A stretch of 64,000 bases of DNA from Archegozetes longisetosus. Its lineage: Eukaryota; Arthropoda; Arachnida; Sarcoptiformes; Trhypochthoniidae. The notes beneath the pieces were generated by a model. It did no database searches, was not told where the DNA came from, and saw only the letters and a program-made list of their open reading frames with translations. A program made the position numbers and the translations under genes. The stretch is from the NCBI GenBank assembly GCA_018873245.2, contig JAEMBT020000003.1, positions 7,521,843-7,585,842 on the forward strand, given 5' to 3'. Each line of letters starts with the position of its first letter. Positions within the stretch are counted from its first letter, which is position 1. This document shows, piece after piece, positions 13,079-25,200 of the stretch.

Positions 13079-14887
13079 TCACAAAACGTACTTACATTGA
13101 TTCGTAAAGATTGGATAACGATAGATCCAGACTGTGTCAATGCCAGATCCTATCGATTCAATTGGTTGCCAATTGGGTAGTGGAAAACGACAAGCAATTA
13201 CAGTTACACTATTTCCGCTTTTATCGCAATCTCGCACAATCTTATTTTCGAGTAAACTCATCATTTGCTCGACGCCAAAAATGACAATGTTATCATAATT
13301 GGACACATTAACCTATGCATTCAAATTAAGCTCAATTATAAGAACATATTTTTGAATAAATTCTTTAGTCTAAAATCAGTTGTTTGTGCAATTTTCTAAT
13401 ACTAACCTTCCACAAATCTTTACGTTCAAAATGTGCTAATCGATGAATACCTAATACTCGCGAACGAATTTTAGAGTATAAGACGAGCCTAAAAGCAAAT
13501 TAAAGTCCTTATTATTATAATGTCATTTGAAAGTAAAAGTTATCAGAATGTGTGAGTTAGATATTGATTTCGAAAATATTAATGCCCATTCGATCATTTG
13601 GCAACAGATTCTAAAGATTAGAGACAGGAATTCCAAATTTAGACATTATTTTGAGATATCAAATAAGTGATATGGAATAGTATTGTATGAGGCGATTGTA
13701 TTTCTGACAATTATATAACGTTAAACTGAGTGCATTAGAACTTCTATCGAACACATGTGATTGACATGTATTGAGAGGGATCTGATACGCGAACTATTGT
13801 TTATTTTTAGTATCAATAGCTTTTGATGTTACTTGAGTTCAATCTATAATTGAATCAGAGCCAATATTAAATATCTATGATATGAATTGAATTTGTCAAG
13901 TTGTGAGATATAATGCAAATGTCAGGAATTTATTGATTACACAATACAAATTAAATACATAATTTGTATAATGCCATATGCGTCTCGAGTCCTTTACAGT
14001 ACTCCTTGTCATTCGTGACTAAATTCTTCCAGCTTAGTTTCACTCATATGATAAAGAAGTGACAATTGAAGGGAATCCAATTTTGAGGTCTTATATCTGC
14101 TGTTTAGATTATAAAAGACTTGTTTGTTAGTTACAGGCACAGCTCACAAACGAAAAAGTTTGTGATAATCTAAACAATAAATGAAATAGGACCTCAAAAA
14201 ATACAAAGGAATGCGACACGATTCCCTCCAGCTTTCACTTATCTATTACTTGAATTTAGACTAACTTTAAGTTAGTCGAAAAGGTTCAATCACTGATAAT
14301 GAGGAGTACTGGTAAAGGGACATGAACACGTTTGTGTTATTGTGCTTCAATTGCATTATATAACCAGAAAATTCTTAACATTTGCACCAAATACATATCA
14401 AGTTTAATATATTTTCTCAATTGGCAAATCATTAAAATCTTGTGAGAACAGCAGATTTAGAAATAATTACCAAGGATTCAATTCGACACCATATGACTTA
14501 ACACCAATTTTTGCACACTCGATAACCTTTAAAAGAACGAATAAGACATTGAATGACAAGAAAATAGGAATAAAAAGAAAGAAATAGTCCTACAATCCTG
14601 CCGTCACCACTTCCTAGATCAATAAGTGTTGATGGCTTTGACTTTTGGACTGCTTTTAAAATATGATTAAGTTGTGAATCGGTGGCCGGAACGTAAGGCA
14701 AGACTATTCGCCGAAATGCCGGAAAAACAAATGGCAGACAAACGGACAATAAAGCGACAGAAGCGCTGCCAAAGACAGTGATTCCAATTAATGCGATTCT
14801 TTTTGATTTATTAGTGGTTTGAGGTGAACACGATTCGAGTTTTGATGTCTCATTAGATTCTATTCCCAAACTCTTATTGAAATTCAT
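13079..14887 (-). CDS. ATPSCKMT: ATPSCKMT/FAM173-like lysine methyltransferase (four exons, 221 aa)
   Basis: Exons are 14887-14594, 14526-14471, 13488-13407 and 13312-13079, in frame. The family trimethylates the c-ring lysine of mitochondrial ATP synthase or another mitochondrial lysine. The N-terminal part has one membrane segment (about residues 32-55, IALIGITVFGSASVALLSV), then RRIVLPYVPATDSQL, a family hallmark. The SAM motif LIDLGSGDGRIV lies around 88-99, followed across splices by GVELNPWLVLYSK, HFERKDLWK, NYDNIVIFGVEQMM and VIACRFPLPNW, ending GIDTVWIY. Human ATPSCKMT is about 233 aa. The end is uncertain: the frame reads on through a consensus donor (CAAT|GTAAGT at 13095) to a stop four codons later (CKYVL). 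If that donor is used, the last few residues differ. Intron 2 (982 bases) carries a foldback repeat. FAM173A (ANTKMT) is the alternative paralogue. Confidence 0.87.
13990..14320. mobile_element. Foldback (MITE-like) inverted-repeat element in a methyltransferase intron
   Basis: The outer ends are imperfect inverted copies: TCCTTTACAGTACTCC at 13990 against the complement of GGAGTACTGGTAAAGGGA ending at 14320. Further in, TTTTGAGGTC near 14081 pairs with GACCTCAAAA near 14190. TGTTTAGATTAT (14101-14112) pairs perfectly with ATAATCTAAACA (14165-14176), and the tip holds a small hairpin CACAAAC/GTTTGTG (14145-14164). There is no coding sequence. This looks like a nonautonomous foldback DNA element, aged by mismatches. 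No target-site duplication could be fixed. Confidence 0.6.
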
Positions 14888-15601
14888 TAATTCATATGAC
14901 GGTTGATTGTTATCAATGTGTCAATCAATTAGTGAACTATTTCGTAATCGAAGAGTAATTAAAGACCAATTGAGACAATAGATCGTAAGATAGGATCGAA
15001 TGATTTGAACATAAAATTCATATTAAGTAACTTTTATTTATTTGTCAATAAATGTCGTCACAGATAAGTGATGCTTATGAAACCGGTTATAGACAGTAGA
15101 GTGGGTTTTATTCAAGCATTCAAGACATAACTTATGTACTGACGAGTTCATGTGAGACACTCAGTCAAAGCGTGAATAGTGTTTGATTTGTCCTTCAAAG
15201 AAAGCCATTGAAAGCCTAATACAATACTGACTGATAAAAGTATTTAACTAAAGTTATATTTGAAAGATATTAACGAAACTACAATAAAGCGAAATCTCTT
15301 TTATCATAAAATTGGTGCATTTATTACAAGTCTCCCTATAGTTTTAATCTTACTCTAACTGTACGTCAAAATGTAAGTGGGATGAGAGTAATTTAAATGT
15401 CAGATGCGGTTAACTTTGATTGAAATAAGTGCATTTTTATTATAAATACTTTGATTACTGAACCTCTCATTCATTATTTGAAAATCAAGCATAAGGAAAA
15501 CTGACATTTATTTGATTACACTTCAATAGCTAAAGGATATTATAATTTTAAAACTCATTTTAATTTACTATTGAAAATTTGACACTTAGTAAAATTCAAA
15601 A
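14888..15601. promoter_or_regulatory. Divergent promoter region between ATPSCKMT and pyruvate kinase
   Basis: A 714-base gap lies between two start codons facing away from each other. It should contain both promoters and 5' UTRs; an intron in the pyruvate kinase 5' UTR is possible. No core promoter element could be assigned with confidence. Confidence 0.45.
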
Positions 15602-17593
15602 ATGAATTCTCCTTTGGATCAAATCCCATACCAATTGAGGGCAAATGAAGCCGATTCTCGCTTAGACCATTTGAGTGCTCTGGACATCGATTCAAAACCA
15701 TCGTTCACTCGATTGACTGGAATCATCTGCACAATTGGTAAGAATTTGTTAATTACTGTTAAGAAACTGAAGAGCCAATGAATGAGACATTAATATAATT
15801 GATGAACAATAAGGTCCTGCTTCTCGAGATGTGGACAAGTTGGTTGATATGATTAAGGCTGGAATGAATATCGCGAGAATGAATTTTTCTCACGGAACAT
15901 ACGAGGTATTGATTAGTTCGAACCAAATCTACCAATGCAATGCTAACAATTGACTAACAATTGAGCTCCAGTTGTACTATTGACTCGAATGTTAACCACT
16001 TTTTGACCTGACTAGTATCACGCCGGTACTATTGAAAACGTTCGTAAGGCTGTGGATATCGTGAGCAAAGAAGAAGGAGTTCCTAGATTGTCTGTCGCTA
16101 TCGCTTTGGACACTAAAGGGCCTGAAATTAGAACCGGTTTATTAGAAGGCGTAAGCATTTCTCTTCAATTGTCACCAAATGATTGTCTCATAAATTGGTT
16201 GCATTTAGGGTCCGACCGCTGAAGTTGAACTAGTCAAAGGAAATTCAGTTAAAGTAACCACCGATGATAGTTATAAAGAGAAAGGGTCGGATCAAGTGAT
16301 TCATGTGGATTATAAGAATATAACAAAAGTTGTTATACCGGGAAATCGAGTTTATGTCGATGACGGATTGATTTCTTTAATTGTCAAAGAAGTTGGTCGG
16401 TTTGAGCTGATTAATATTTGTATTCAAAAATAAAATTTCATATGTCTTTATACAAAAGGTGCTGATTTTCTCATTTGTGACATTGAAAATGGAGGAATGC
16501 TTGGATCGAAGAAGGGTGTTAATCTCCCCGGTGCTTTAGTCGATTTGCCAGCAGTTTCCGAAAAAGACACGCAAGACTTGCTTTTTGGTGTCGAACAAGG
16601 TGTTGATATGGTTTTCGCTTCATTTATAAGAAATGGTGCAGGTGTTAAAGAAATCAGAAATATATTGAATTCTAAGGGACCGAGAGATATTAAGATTATA
16701 TCTAAGGTCGAAAATCATGAAGGAGTCAAAAAAATTGATGAAATCATTGCTGAAAGTGATGGAATCATGGTGGCACGTGGAGATCTTGGTATCGAAATTC
16801 CAGCTGAAAAAGTGTTTTTGGCTCAGAAGATGATGATTGCCAAGTGCAACATAGCTGGAAAGTCAGTCATTTGTGCCACACAAATGCTCGAAAGTATGAT
16901 TAAAAAGCCGAGACCTACGAGAGCTGAAGTGTCTGATGTCGCGAATGCTGTCTTAGACGGAGCCGATTGTGTTATGCTTTCCGGTGAAACTGCAAAAGGA
17001 GAATATCCTCTACAGGCTGTCTCTATGATGCACGCCATTTGTCTTGAGGCAGAAGCAGCCATCTTTTCAAAGGTATCGATTGCTTAATCAGTGATCTGAT
17101 GCTTATTTTCGAAATTTGTTTCTATTAGTATAGTTTTTATTCAATACTAACACAATTTCCGCCCAATTTCACAGAACGTATTTATTGAACTGAGTCTAAA
17201 GACTCCAACACCAACTGATATGACCACTACTATAGCAATTGCCGCAGTAGATGCATCGATGAAATCGATGGCAGCGGCGATTGTAGTGATCACAACAACC
17301 GGTCGAACAGCACATGTTGTTTCAAAATATAGGCCGAGATGCCCGATAATAGCTATAACACGATTAGAGCAGACGGCACGACAAGCCCACTTGTTTCGCG
17401 GCATTTTACCAGTTTATTACGATAAGCCGCGCTTAGATGACTGGCTTCAAGATGTGGACGTTAGATGTAAATCTGCGATCGAGTTTGGAAAGAGTAGAAA
17501 TTTCTCAAGTCCGGTGATGCAGTTGTTGTGATAACCGGTTGGCGTCAGGGCGCCGGTGCTACCAATACACTCAGAGTTATTTACGTCGAATAA
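15602..17593 (+). CDS. Pyk: Pyruvate kinase (six exons, about 527 aa) with an apparent 1-base frameshift
   Basis: Exons are 15602-15737, 15814-15905, 16016-16150, 16209-16395, 16459-17072 and 17175-17593. Pyruvate kinase turns phosphoenolpyruvate and ADP into pyruvate and ATP, the last step of glycolysis, in the cytosol. Signatures: [59 protein letters not shown], the active-site SKVENHEG with catalytic Lys, the metal ligand motif [19 protein letters not shown] and [12 protein letters not shown]. The C-domain has [16 protein letters not shown]. Near 17501-17503 the frame breaks: the annotated frame stops at TGA 17529-17531. The expected ending [19 protein letters not shown] to the YVE-stop continues in the next frame to 17593. 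One base missing from the T run in AAATTTCTC explains it. Exon 6 is 419 bases, one short of a codon multiple. Sequencing error is more likely than a true null in a housekeeping gene. Confidence 0.92.
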
Positions 17594-18518
17594 CTCATTA
17601 GTCTTCAAATCCTATTCATGTACTGTCAAGATAGCTCTACTCTTCTGATTTAAAAACTATTCATTAGGTTAACTCTTAAGTGATAACTGTATGAGATATT
17701 AAACTGTAGTAAATCGTAGTCCATGTTATATCTATTTATTTGTATTATATGATCAATTCTAAGTTTAAAAGATCTGGAAATATGTGTTTAGTCAAACTTA
17801 ATGTTATTCTATGGCCAATGTATAGAATTGTCTGCAAATATGTATATGTATTTTGAATACCTGCCATTTTCGAGGCTTTTCGGACTAAAACTTGAATTGA
17901 GATTATCTCGAATTTGAAGAATGATCACATGCTTCTTGGGTGAGGCTGAATAAAAGTATTAATATAAGGGACAGATAATCCTAGACGCTTGGCTTTTATT
18001 CTATTGAATAGTTATAAGAAATTAAATGTTTTATCTTTTGTTCAAATGAAATAAATTATTGGAGAAATTGGTGTTAATTTATTGAGTTGAGTCTCAAATG
18101 ACAATACAATATGAGTTTTACTTTTTATATAATTGCCAGTAATAACGATATATTAAAAGTATAATTACAGCATCGAAACAAATTATACTTCAAATTCAAC
18201 TTTTTCGAGCAAATCATAAAAAAATAACCATTTAGAAGACTAGATTAATATTCTAACACATTAGTTCGTAAATAATTTAGTTAATAATTTAAATAAGTTA
18301 TAACACAAATTTAATTCTATTCATATTCTAAACGAAATCTAAACTTATTTTGATTGCACTGTAGATAAAAATGAAAAAACATAACAAAATAAATAGTAAT
18401 TAAAGTTGAAAAATATAATAGTTTGAGGCTAAGTATGAATCGAAAAACGAAAACGATTTGGTTGTTGAAAATACAGCAATAGGTGATGATGTGAATAAAC
18501 TATATAAATAATTATGAT
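17594..18518. other. Convergent 3' spacer after pyruvate kinase
   Basis: AT-rich sequence between two stop codons of converging genes. AATAAA at 17949-17954 is a plausible pyruvate kinase polyadenylation signal about 360 bases after the stop, with another near 18050. Nothing else is seen. Confidence 0.45.
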
Positions 18519-21500
18519 TTAATAGACATTTTTATTGAATGCATTGTTTGACTTGATTTTTGTGCCGGAAAGTGTGGGAGATCTAGTTGGTGCTGATTTC
18601 GGCACTGGAATCAATGATTTTCGGTGACTGGGCACAGGACTATCAGTATTTAAAGTAGTTGGTCGTGGAATATGAGATACTGGTCTTCTCAATACTAATT
18701 GAGGCTTTTTTGCAATCGCTGGCTTCGCACAGCTGTTGCTCGAGTCTTTAGGTGTTTGTTTGTTTGGTTGCGAAGCTTTTGGTTCCTTCTTAGTTGAATA
18801 ACAAGCTAAAGTGTTTGTTGACGACCCGGGACTTGTTGCCAATGATTCCCAGTGTTGCTTCAATTCCTTGAAATTTGATCCTTCTTTGTTCGACACGTCT
18901 TCAACTGAATTATTTTTTTGAACACTTCCATTATTATTGTTTACATTATTCAAAATATACTCTTCTTTGACTTTGACTTCTTCGGGAACGGGTTCACAAC
19001 TTGGTTGATTTGGTACTGCATTTTGGCCATTTATGACACTCATTATCTTCTTGAAGCTCAAGTCCATTGCCAGAAGTTGGCACAATTTGTCAATAGAGCT
19101 GGCATTGAAGTCACAGAAAGAAGTCTGAGGAAAAGGTTTGGCCGACGAGACCGAAGGGGAGTGACAAGGAGTGTGACAACAGGAGTGACAACAGTTATGA
19201 TAGCAATGCTGATGACAATGACAGACATTGCGACAGTTAGGCATTGTAATACTACGGCTCATGCAACTGATATTATTGCTTGAATTACAGCAATCCGATT
19301 GTTGCTGATTGAAAGCTGAATAAGGTTCTTGTAGTGAATACCTTTTTTTACGACTATTGCCTCTATTCCCATAATGACCACTATTGTCAGCTAATTGTAC
19401 ATTACTTTTGTGAGAACGCATTCTTACATTATTACTACTTCTAAAATCATAATCTTTGTAAGTGCTGTCGTTTTTATTCTCAGAGTTTATATTCATTCCA
19501 GTTTTAGAAACTGATGCATTCTGTGCCTTTTGGATCAACGCTTTGAACTCGTTCGGCAAAAGTATGTTAAGTGAATCCCAGTCTTTAATATGACTGAAGT
19601 TTTGTTTTGACAATGTTTCGTAATCTGTGTATGATTTCGGTCTGCATTTAGGTTTAGCCGTTTGTCGCATTTTGACTGAAACTGAGTCCTTACTAGGTAA
19701 TTGATGTTTAGTGGGTGACAAGAAAACAGTTTGTGGCGTATTATCGCTGTGAACTTCGAGTATTTCCTCCAAAAAGCTCAAATCTGGTAAGGAATAGTTT
19801 GGATAATACACATAGAAAGGCCTTTTAGACTCATTTGGAGACTCTGAAGTCATTGCTTGTCCATGCGTTTGCTCTGCATTTGGCTCCTCTTTCATAATAA
19901 GTCTCAGCGAATCTTTAGATGTGAGCGACGCCTGAACTTCTTTGTCTCTAATGTGAATTGGAAATTGAGTACTAGTTGTTCGTGTGTTTGTCATTGGGGT
20001 ATACTTATGATGTTTAGATCTGTTATCATTTGTTGCGTTTTGATGTTCGAATCCTAATCGACTGTTACCAGAAGTTGAACTTCCCTCTTTTGAGTTCGTT
20101 GAAATATTCGTTCGAAACGGATTATGATTCGAAGTATTTGAGTATTTTTGGTGTAGTTTTGATGACATATTAGAGCCATCAGAGACATCATTTGGCTTAT
20201 GAACAAATTGATGTGTCTGCAGATCATTTCTATTTAGATCAGATAAATGCGTGTTTAACTCAAAGCCATCAATACTGCTCATATTGATATCAGTATTGGA
20301 TGAATCAGTCATTGTTTCATCCACTTCTTTAATAGGGAATGTTTGTTTTAGACTGTACGGCAATTTCTGAGAATCATATCTGTATCTATTTTTGCAACAA
20401 TTGTCTTCATATGACACAACTTCATCAGTCAAACCAGTTCTTAAGATTACGTTCTCCAAAAAAGGGTTGTTATTATTCGTTTCTCTGGTTATCTCCAGAT
20501 TATTGTAATAGTTAGGTTTCGACGAAGAATCAGATGTATTTCCAGAGGCAGACTCTTGAGAATGACTTTCATAACTGAGAGATGGACTAATTTGTCCACT
20601 GGAAAGTGGAGACGTTTTATTCTGCATAAACATCCTGACTAAAGAGCGGGGAGGACTAAATTCACTGCTAGAAGTGTGAGAGTTCGATGATTGGCTACTT
20701 TGCAAATCATATAATGGCATAAAACCACTGACAGGACAATACGGTATTCTACAATCTCCTGTCACTCTTACTAAAGATTTCAGATTTGGTATGCTTTGAC
20801 TCAGTTTAGAAATAGAACTATCAATATCTGAGATGATTTGATTAGCTTTACAATTGACGTTACGATTTACTTGATCATGAGACGAATTCAAATACTCAGA
20901 TTTGATCATTTTCTGATTATTTGCCTGATTGGCCATATAATTAAGTTGAGAACTACTAGATTTGTTCAAATGACTCAATCTTTTTTGTTGATTCAGATCT
21001 AAGAACTCTTGTGACGCATTAATACTGCCTTCAAAAGCGATGGTATACTTCTTTTTGTCCTGTTCGGTGCATTTCATTAATAACTCTGAAGTGTTGTTTT
21101 CGAAACTCATATCTAGACTGTCAACAGAAATATCGTTTGGAGCCATTTTTCCTTCAAGTTGATCATGATTTTCACGATTACTATTCTCTTTATTCTTGGC
21201 GCAAGTTTCGAATTCTTTTGATGAAAAGGCTTCTTGTTCTCCATGTGAATAACCCGTCGATCTGTCAAAAGAACTGCGATAAACAAGAATAGGTATTCAC
21301 TGAATGATAATTAATCAAAGCGTTTGTATTCACGCATATAAAGCGTTTCATAAATCTATACCTTAAAGAGACAGAATCTTCAAATATAGATCTTGAAAGT
21401 GAAGCACAATCTTCTCCAGCTTGAAGGAAGACAGTATTAATATCTTCACTTCTGAAGGTTTCCATATCGATTTCAGCCAGATTTGCGTCAAAATTATTTG

Positions 21501-22290
21501 AAATGTTTACGTAATTAGATGTCGGAGGAGTTGCATAACTGTTTGAAGAACCCAACAACGAGCCCTCAAATATACTCGTGGGGGCTCTACGCGAATAGCT
21601 TGTACTCTCATCACTGTTTGGAATATATGTTATCAGTTTCTTGATTTAGTTAATAAAAAAAGAGTGTTTGATCGAGTTCTTTATGCTTGCATGCATTTCA
21701 AACTAATTTATTATTTAACATCCCTACGTTTCGACTCGAAATCAATTATTTCTCGATTTATCAATATTTTCACAATTTGTCTGCTGTCGGTGAAAACGAA
21801 TAGGAAAAGGAGTTTCGAACAGATCTAGTGCATAAGGTATTATGTAGTATTTAAGTTATTATTAAATAAGAGTAGAATGTGTTATTGTTTGGTTTGATTG
21901 TTTAGTGCATAGACTGTTTGACTTGGACTATATTTGATTTGTTTTAGTAGACTCGACCTAAAGTTACTTAAAATCTCAGGAGAGTTTATCGCATTAAATC
22001 TAAATCTGATCCTTACAAACATGAAAGCGTATATGAATTATGAGATCTCAACAATAAATTATACAAATATTTGTAACATAAGCACATATAAAAATTGATT
22101 ACCTCTTATATTGATAGTCAACTTCAGTGCACCACTGAAGATCAGAACTGCTGTCTTGAATGAGTGAGATTTGATGTGTACTGAAGTGATTTTGATCTAA
22201 GGAAAAGGAATCAGTAATGGGATTGGAAGTAAAACGATCTTTGGTTTTGCTAGTGTTAGATATAATTATGCTGTTGTTGGTAGATGCCAT
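18519..22290 (-). CDS. Large Ser/Asn-rich protein of unknown family (three exons, 1064 aa)
   Basis: Exons 22290-22103, 21613-21362 and 21273-18519 join in frame, each junction splitting an AG|T serine codon, for 1064 aa. Donors are AG|GTAATC and AG|GTATAG; acceptors are AAACAG and CGCAG. The ATG at 22290 (MASTNNSII) is the first in frame. I do not recognise the family. Ordered-looking islands are IPNLKSLVRVTGDCRIPYCP, SPPRSLVRMFMQNK, FYVYYPNYSLPDLSFLEEIL, DWDSLNILLPNEFKALIQKA and SIDKLCQLLAMDLSFKKIM. Near residues 823-850 a dense Cys/His cluster (NVCHCHQHCYHNCCHSCCH) is encoded by a degenerate short repeat. The basic, Pro/Ser-rich tail has SHIP (about 1013) and SLIP (about 1033), matching the SxIP motif used by EB1-binding microtubule plus-end proteins. 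A cytoskeletal adaptor is a guess from these motifs only. The rest appears disordered. Confidence 0.75.
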
Positions 22291-25200
22291 CAATTTAGTA
22301 TTTTAGACGCGGTGCCAATCAGATGATGCTAATGACAAACATATGAACAGTATTATAATTAAGTTGAGCACTTCAAACAACTAACAAAACTAATAAAAGC
22401 CTTAAATGTTTAATTTAATTAAGCTCTTAATATATGGCTAGTTTTAGGCTCTCTACGAATGAGACTTGAGATCAAATAGAGAAAACACATGTGATATCGT
22501 GTGTCTAATGGTAATTATTACATTTTTTCATTAAGACTCTTAAGAAATTGGAATAATCACAAGAAACAGAGAATTGGCTAATCAAGCCAGATACAACTAA
22601 TGCTAATTATGTAGCGTAAGTAAACCCCAGATAGTATTACACAGTATAAAACCAAAAGTAAATTCATTTAGAGTCAAACTATTTCTAAGTATTAAAGTTT
22701 GTCTGCAACATTTCTACCTTCAACTAACAACCATGTTAGTTGTTTTACTTCTCAAATTTTCAGTTTAATTGTTTTAGCGTCAAAGCCATCGAAATAAATG
22801 TGACTTTTGAATCAACTTGTCGACTCAAAATTAAAACTTGTTGAATAGAAAACAAAATTAAAAGAGAGATTTATAACAAAAGAAGTAGCATCTAGCAAAG
22901 TAAAATAGGAGAATGAAAAAGTAACGGTAGTTGATTATTGTCGGACTGTTGACGTACTTATAACTTAGGCTGCGTTAGATTGAGTCAGTAAATGATGGAG
23001 ACGTTGACACAAAAGTTGATTGGAGTTTATCACACCTCATCTTGTCGATCGATTCTCACTTTATATTTAGGATCAATACTTTATTTTTACACGGTATTTC
23101 TTATTTAGCTTTTCATATTTTATCCTTTTCAACATAACCTTAAGTTTGCTTCAGTTGAGATTCAGTTCAGTAAACGTGATTTGCTTTTCAACTAGAACTT
23201 CATATTCCTTATGAGTCATACTTTCATAAGAAATCCGTTTCGATGATGCAAATGCTCAACTATTTCGAGTCAATTAACTATCCGTACAACACTCCTTAAG
23301 CTCATTTATCTTCAAATGACTGAACTTATACTGAAAAGTTTTGCTTAAGCATTTAATTTGTGAAAAGCTGGCATATGTGCTAAACAAATGTGAGAACTCC
23401 TTTGTTGTTGTAATGATCACTACAGTTAACTATAGGTTTAATACAAATCAATTCTAAAAATATTCATCTCAGTCGACACAACAAACATACACAGAATTCA
23501 ATTAACTAATCAACGCATAGAATCGATCGCACAAACAAATAACGAATAAAAAATGGACAAACAATAAAAGGAAAAGTATAACAAATGGCAGAACGGTTGA
23601 AATGACTTCGGGCAGAGAAGATATTTGTTAAGATTTGAGAGGAGTAGTGGAGTAAAAACTAAAATTTTCTTTCAGAGACATTAATATTTATTTGATCGTA
23701 TGATAGAATGTCTTACAAATTGAAAACAAGTTCTCAGTGTTACTAAAACTCAAATATCTTCTAACTTATGAGCGTTTGAAAAGTTGGATCAATGACACAA
23801 TTGAAGATAAGAGGTAACTAAAATTCATGTATTAATGCAACCTTTTATGCACATAAGTTGGTGGGATTGACGAGAAAAAAACACATTGAGATGAACGAGA
23901 AGTTCAACTATAAATTAGACAACGCCTGTACCGCACACTTCATTCTAAGATAACTTTTATGGTTTATGTAACTGTCACAAAATATACTCCTCTTATTTTA
24001 ACCACCGATTTAACAAGTTTCCTCTAAGATCAACTGTTTTAAATTTATCTCAAATTATATTTTAGATCAATAAACTATTTTTGTCAGTTATAGATTTAAA
24101 TGACAAAATTCATTACTTTTCTTTTTGCAAACTAAAGCCTTATCTCAACTGAATTTCTTATGAATCAATTTAAACATGATAACGAAGTTGTATTCCTCAA
24201 AATTAAAGTTCAACTGGATTAACATACGATTAGTCAAAGATTGTCTTTATTTGCAAAGAAGGGCTGAACTGTGACATCATTTTAAAAAATGAGAGATACT
24301 TAAACTGATTTGGAGTTATGGGTAAAAAAATTAGATCGAATTTCCTGGAAACTGATTCATCTAATTACTAAGAGTTACTCTAATTACTGTTTTGCTTAAA
24401 CATCATCAAAAAACATCTATTATACATCTCATTTGTTACCAAAAATAACTAATTCTAAAAGACTCAAACTGCTAACTAGTTAACCGATTCAAATATACAT
24501 TGATTTGTTAGAACTTATCAACGTTTAAGTTGTCTTTCGGTTGAACGATCAGTAGAGTCATTTGGTATTTACGCCTTCAATTACATAGTTATTATTGGGT
24601 GTTTCTAAACATATTCAAATTATTAGAAAAGATAATCTAATCTAATATAAACATATAATTCATTCTATCAATTTTATAGTATGAAAGGAGAGGTATTTTT
24701 ATGAAAACCACCCAAAAATAGTTCATTACGAACAGAAAATATTGTGATTAAAATGTTTTATATACTTATGTTTTTTATATACTTCCAAAAACACTATTTT
24801 CCAATAAAACCAACTTATAATATTCATAAATTAATGCTAATTAATTTTTTATAATCTCATAATAACAATCATTTGAATGAGGTATCATTAACTAAGTCTT
24901 ATTTGACTGATTCTTAAGTGAGCCAAACGAGCGAGAAGTGGACACATCTGGTGATTATGAAATTATTGACGTAGTAAGACTGATCTTTGATGAACCATGA
25001 TTGTTTCAAGTTGTTTCATAAGATTAAAAGATCGTTATCCGGTATTATTGAGTGATCAATAGAAAACTATTGAGTGTTCAAACAGAAACTGCTCAATGTT
25101 TAAATAGCAGTTCTTTTTTAGGATTTGAATAAATATGACAATTGAAGCACACAATTTGCTCAGTATTGCTAACGCTATTAGTCTCAATTGTGAAAACATA

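Noticed and set aside
18918..20057. Plus-strand open frames of 66-121 codons
   Set aside because: They lie antisense to the well-supported third exon of the 1064-aa gene.
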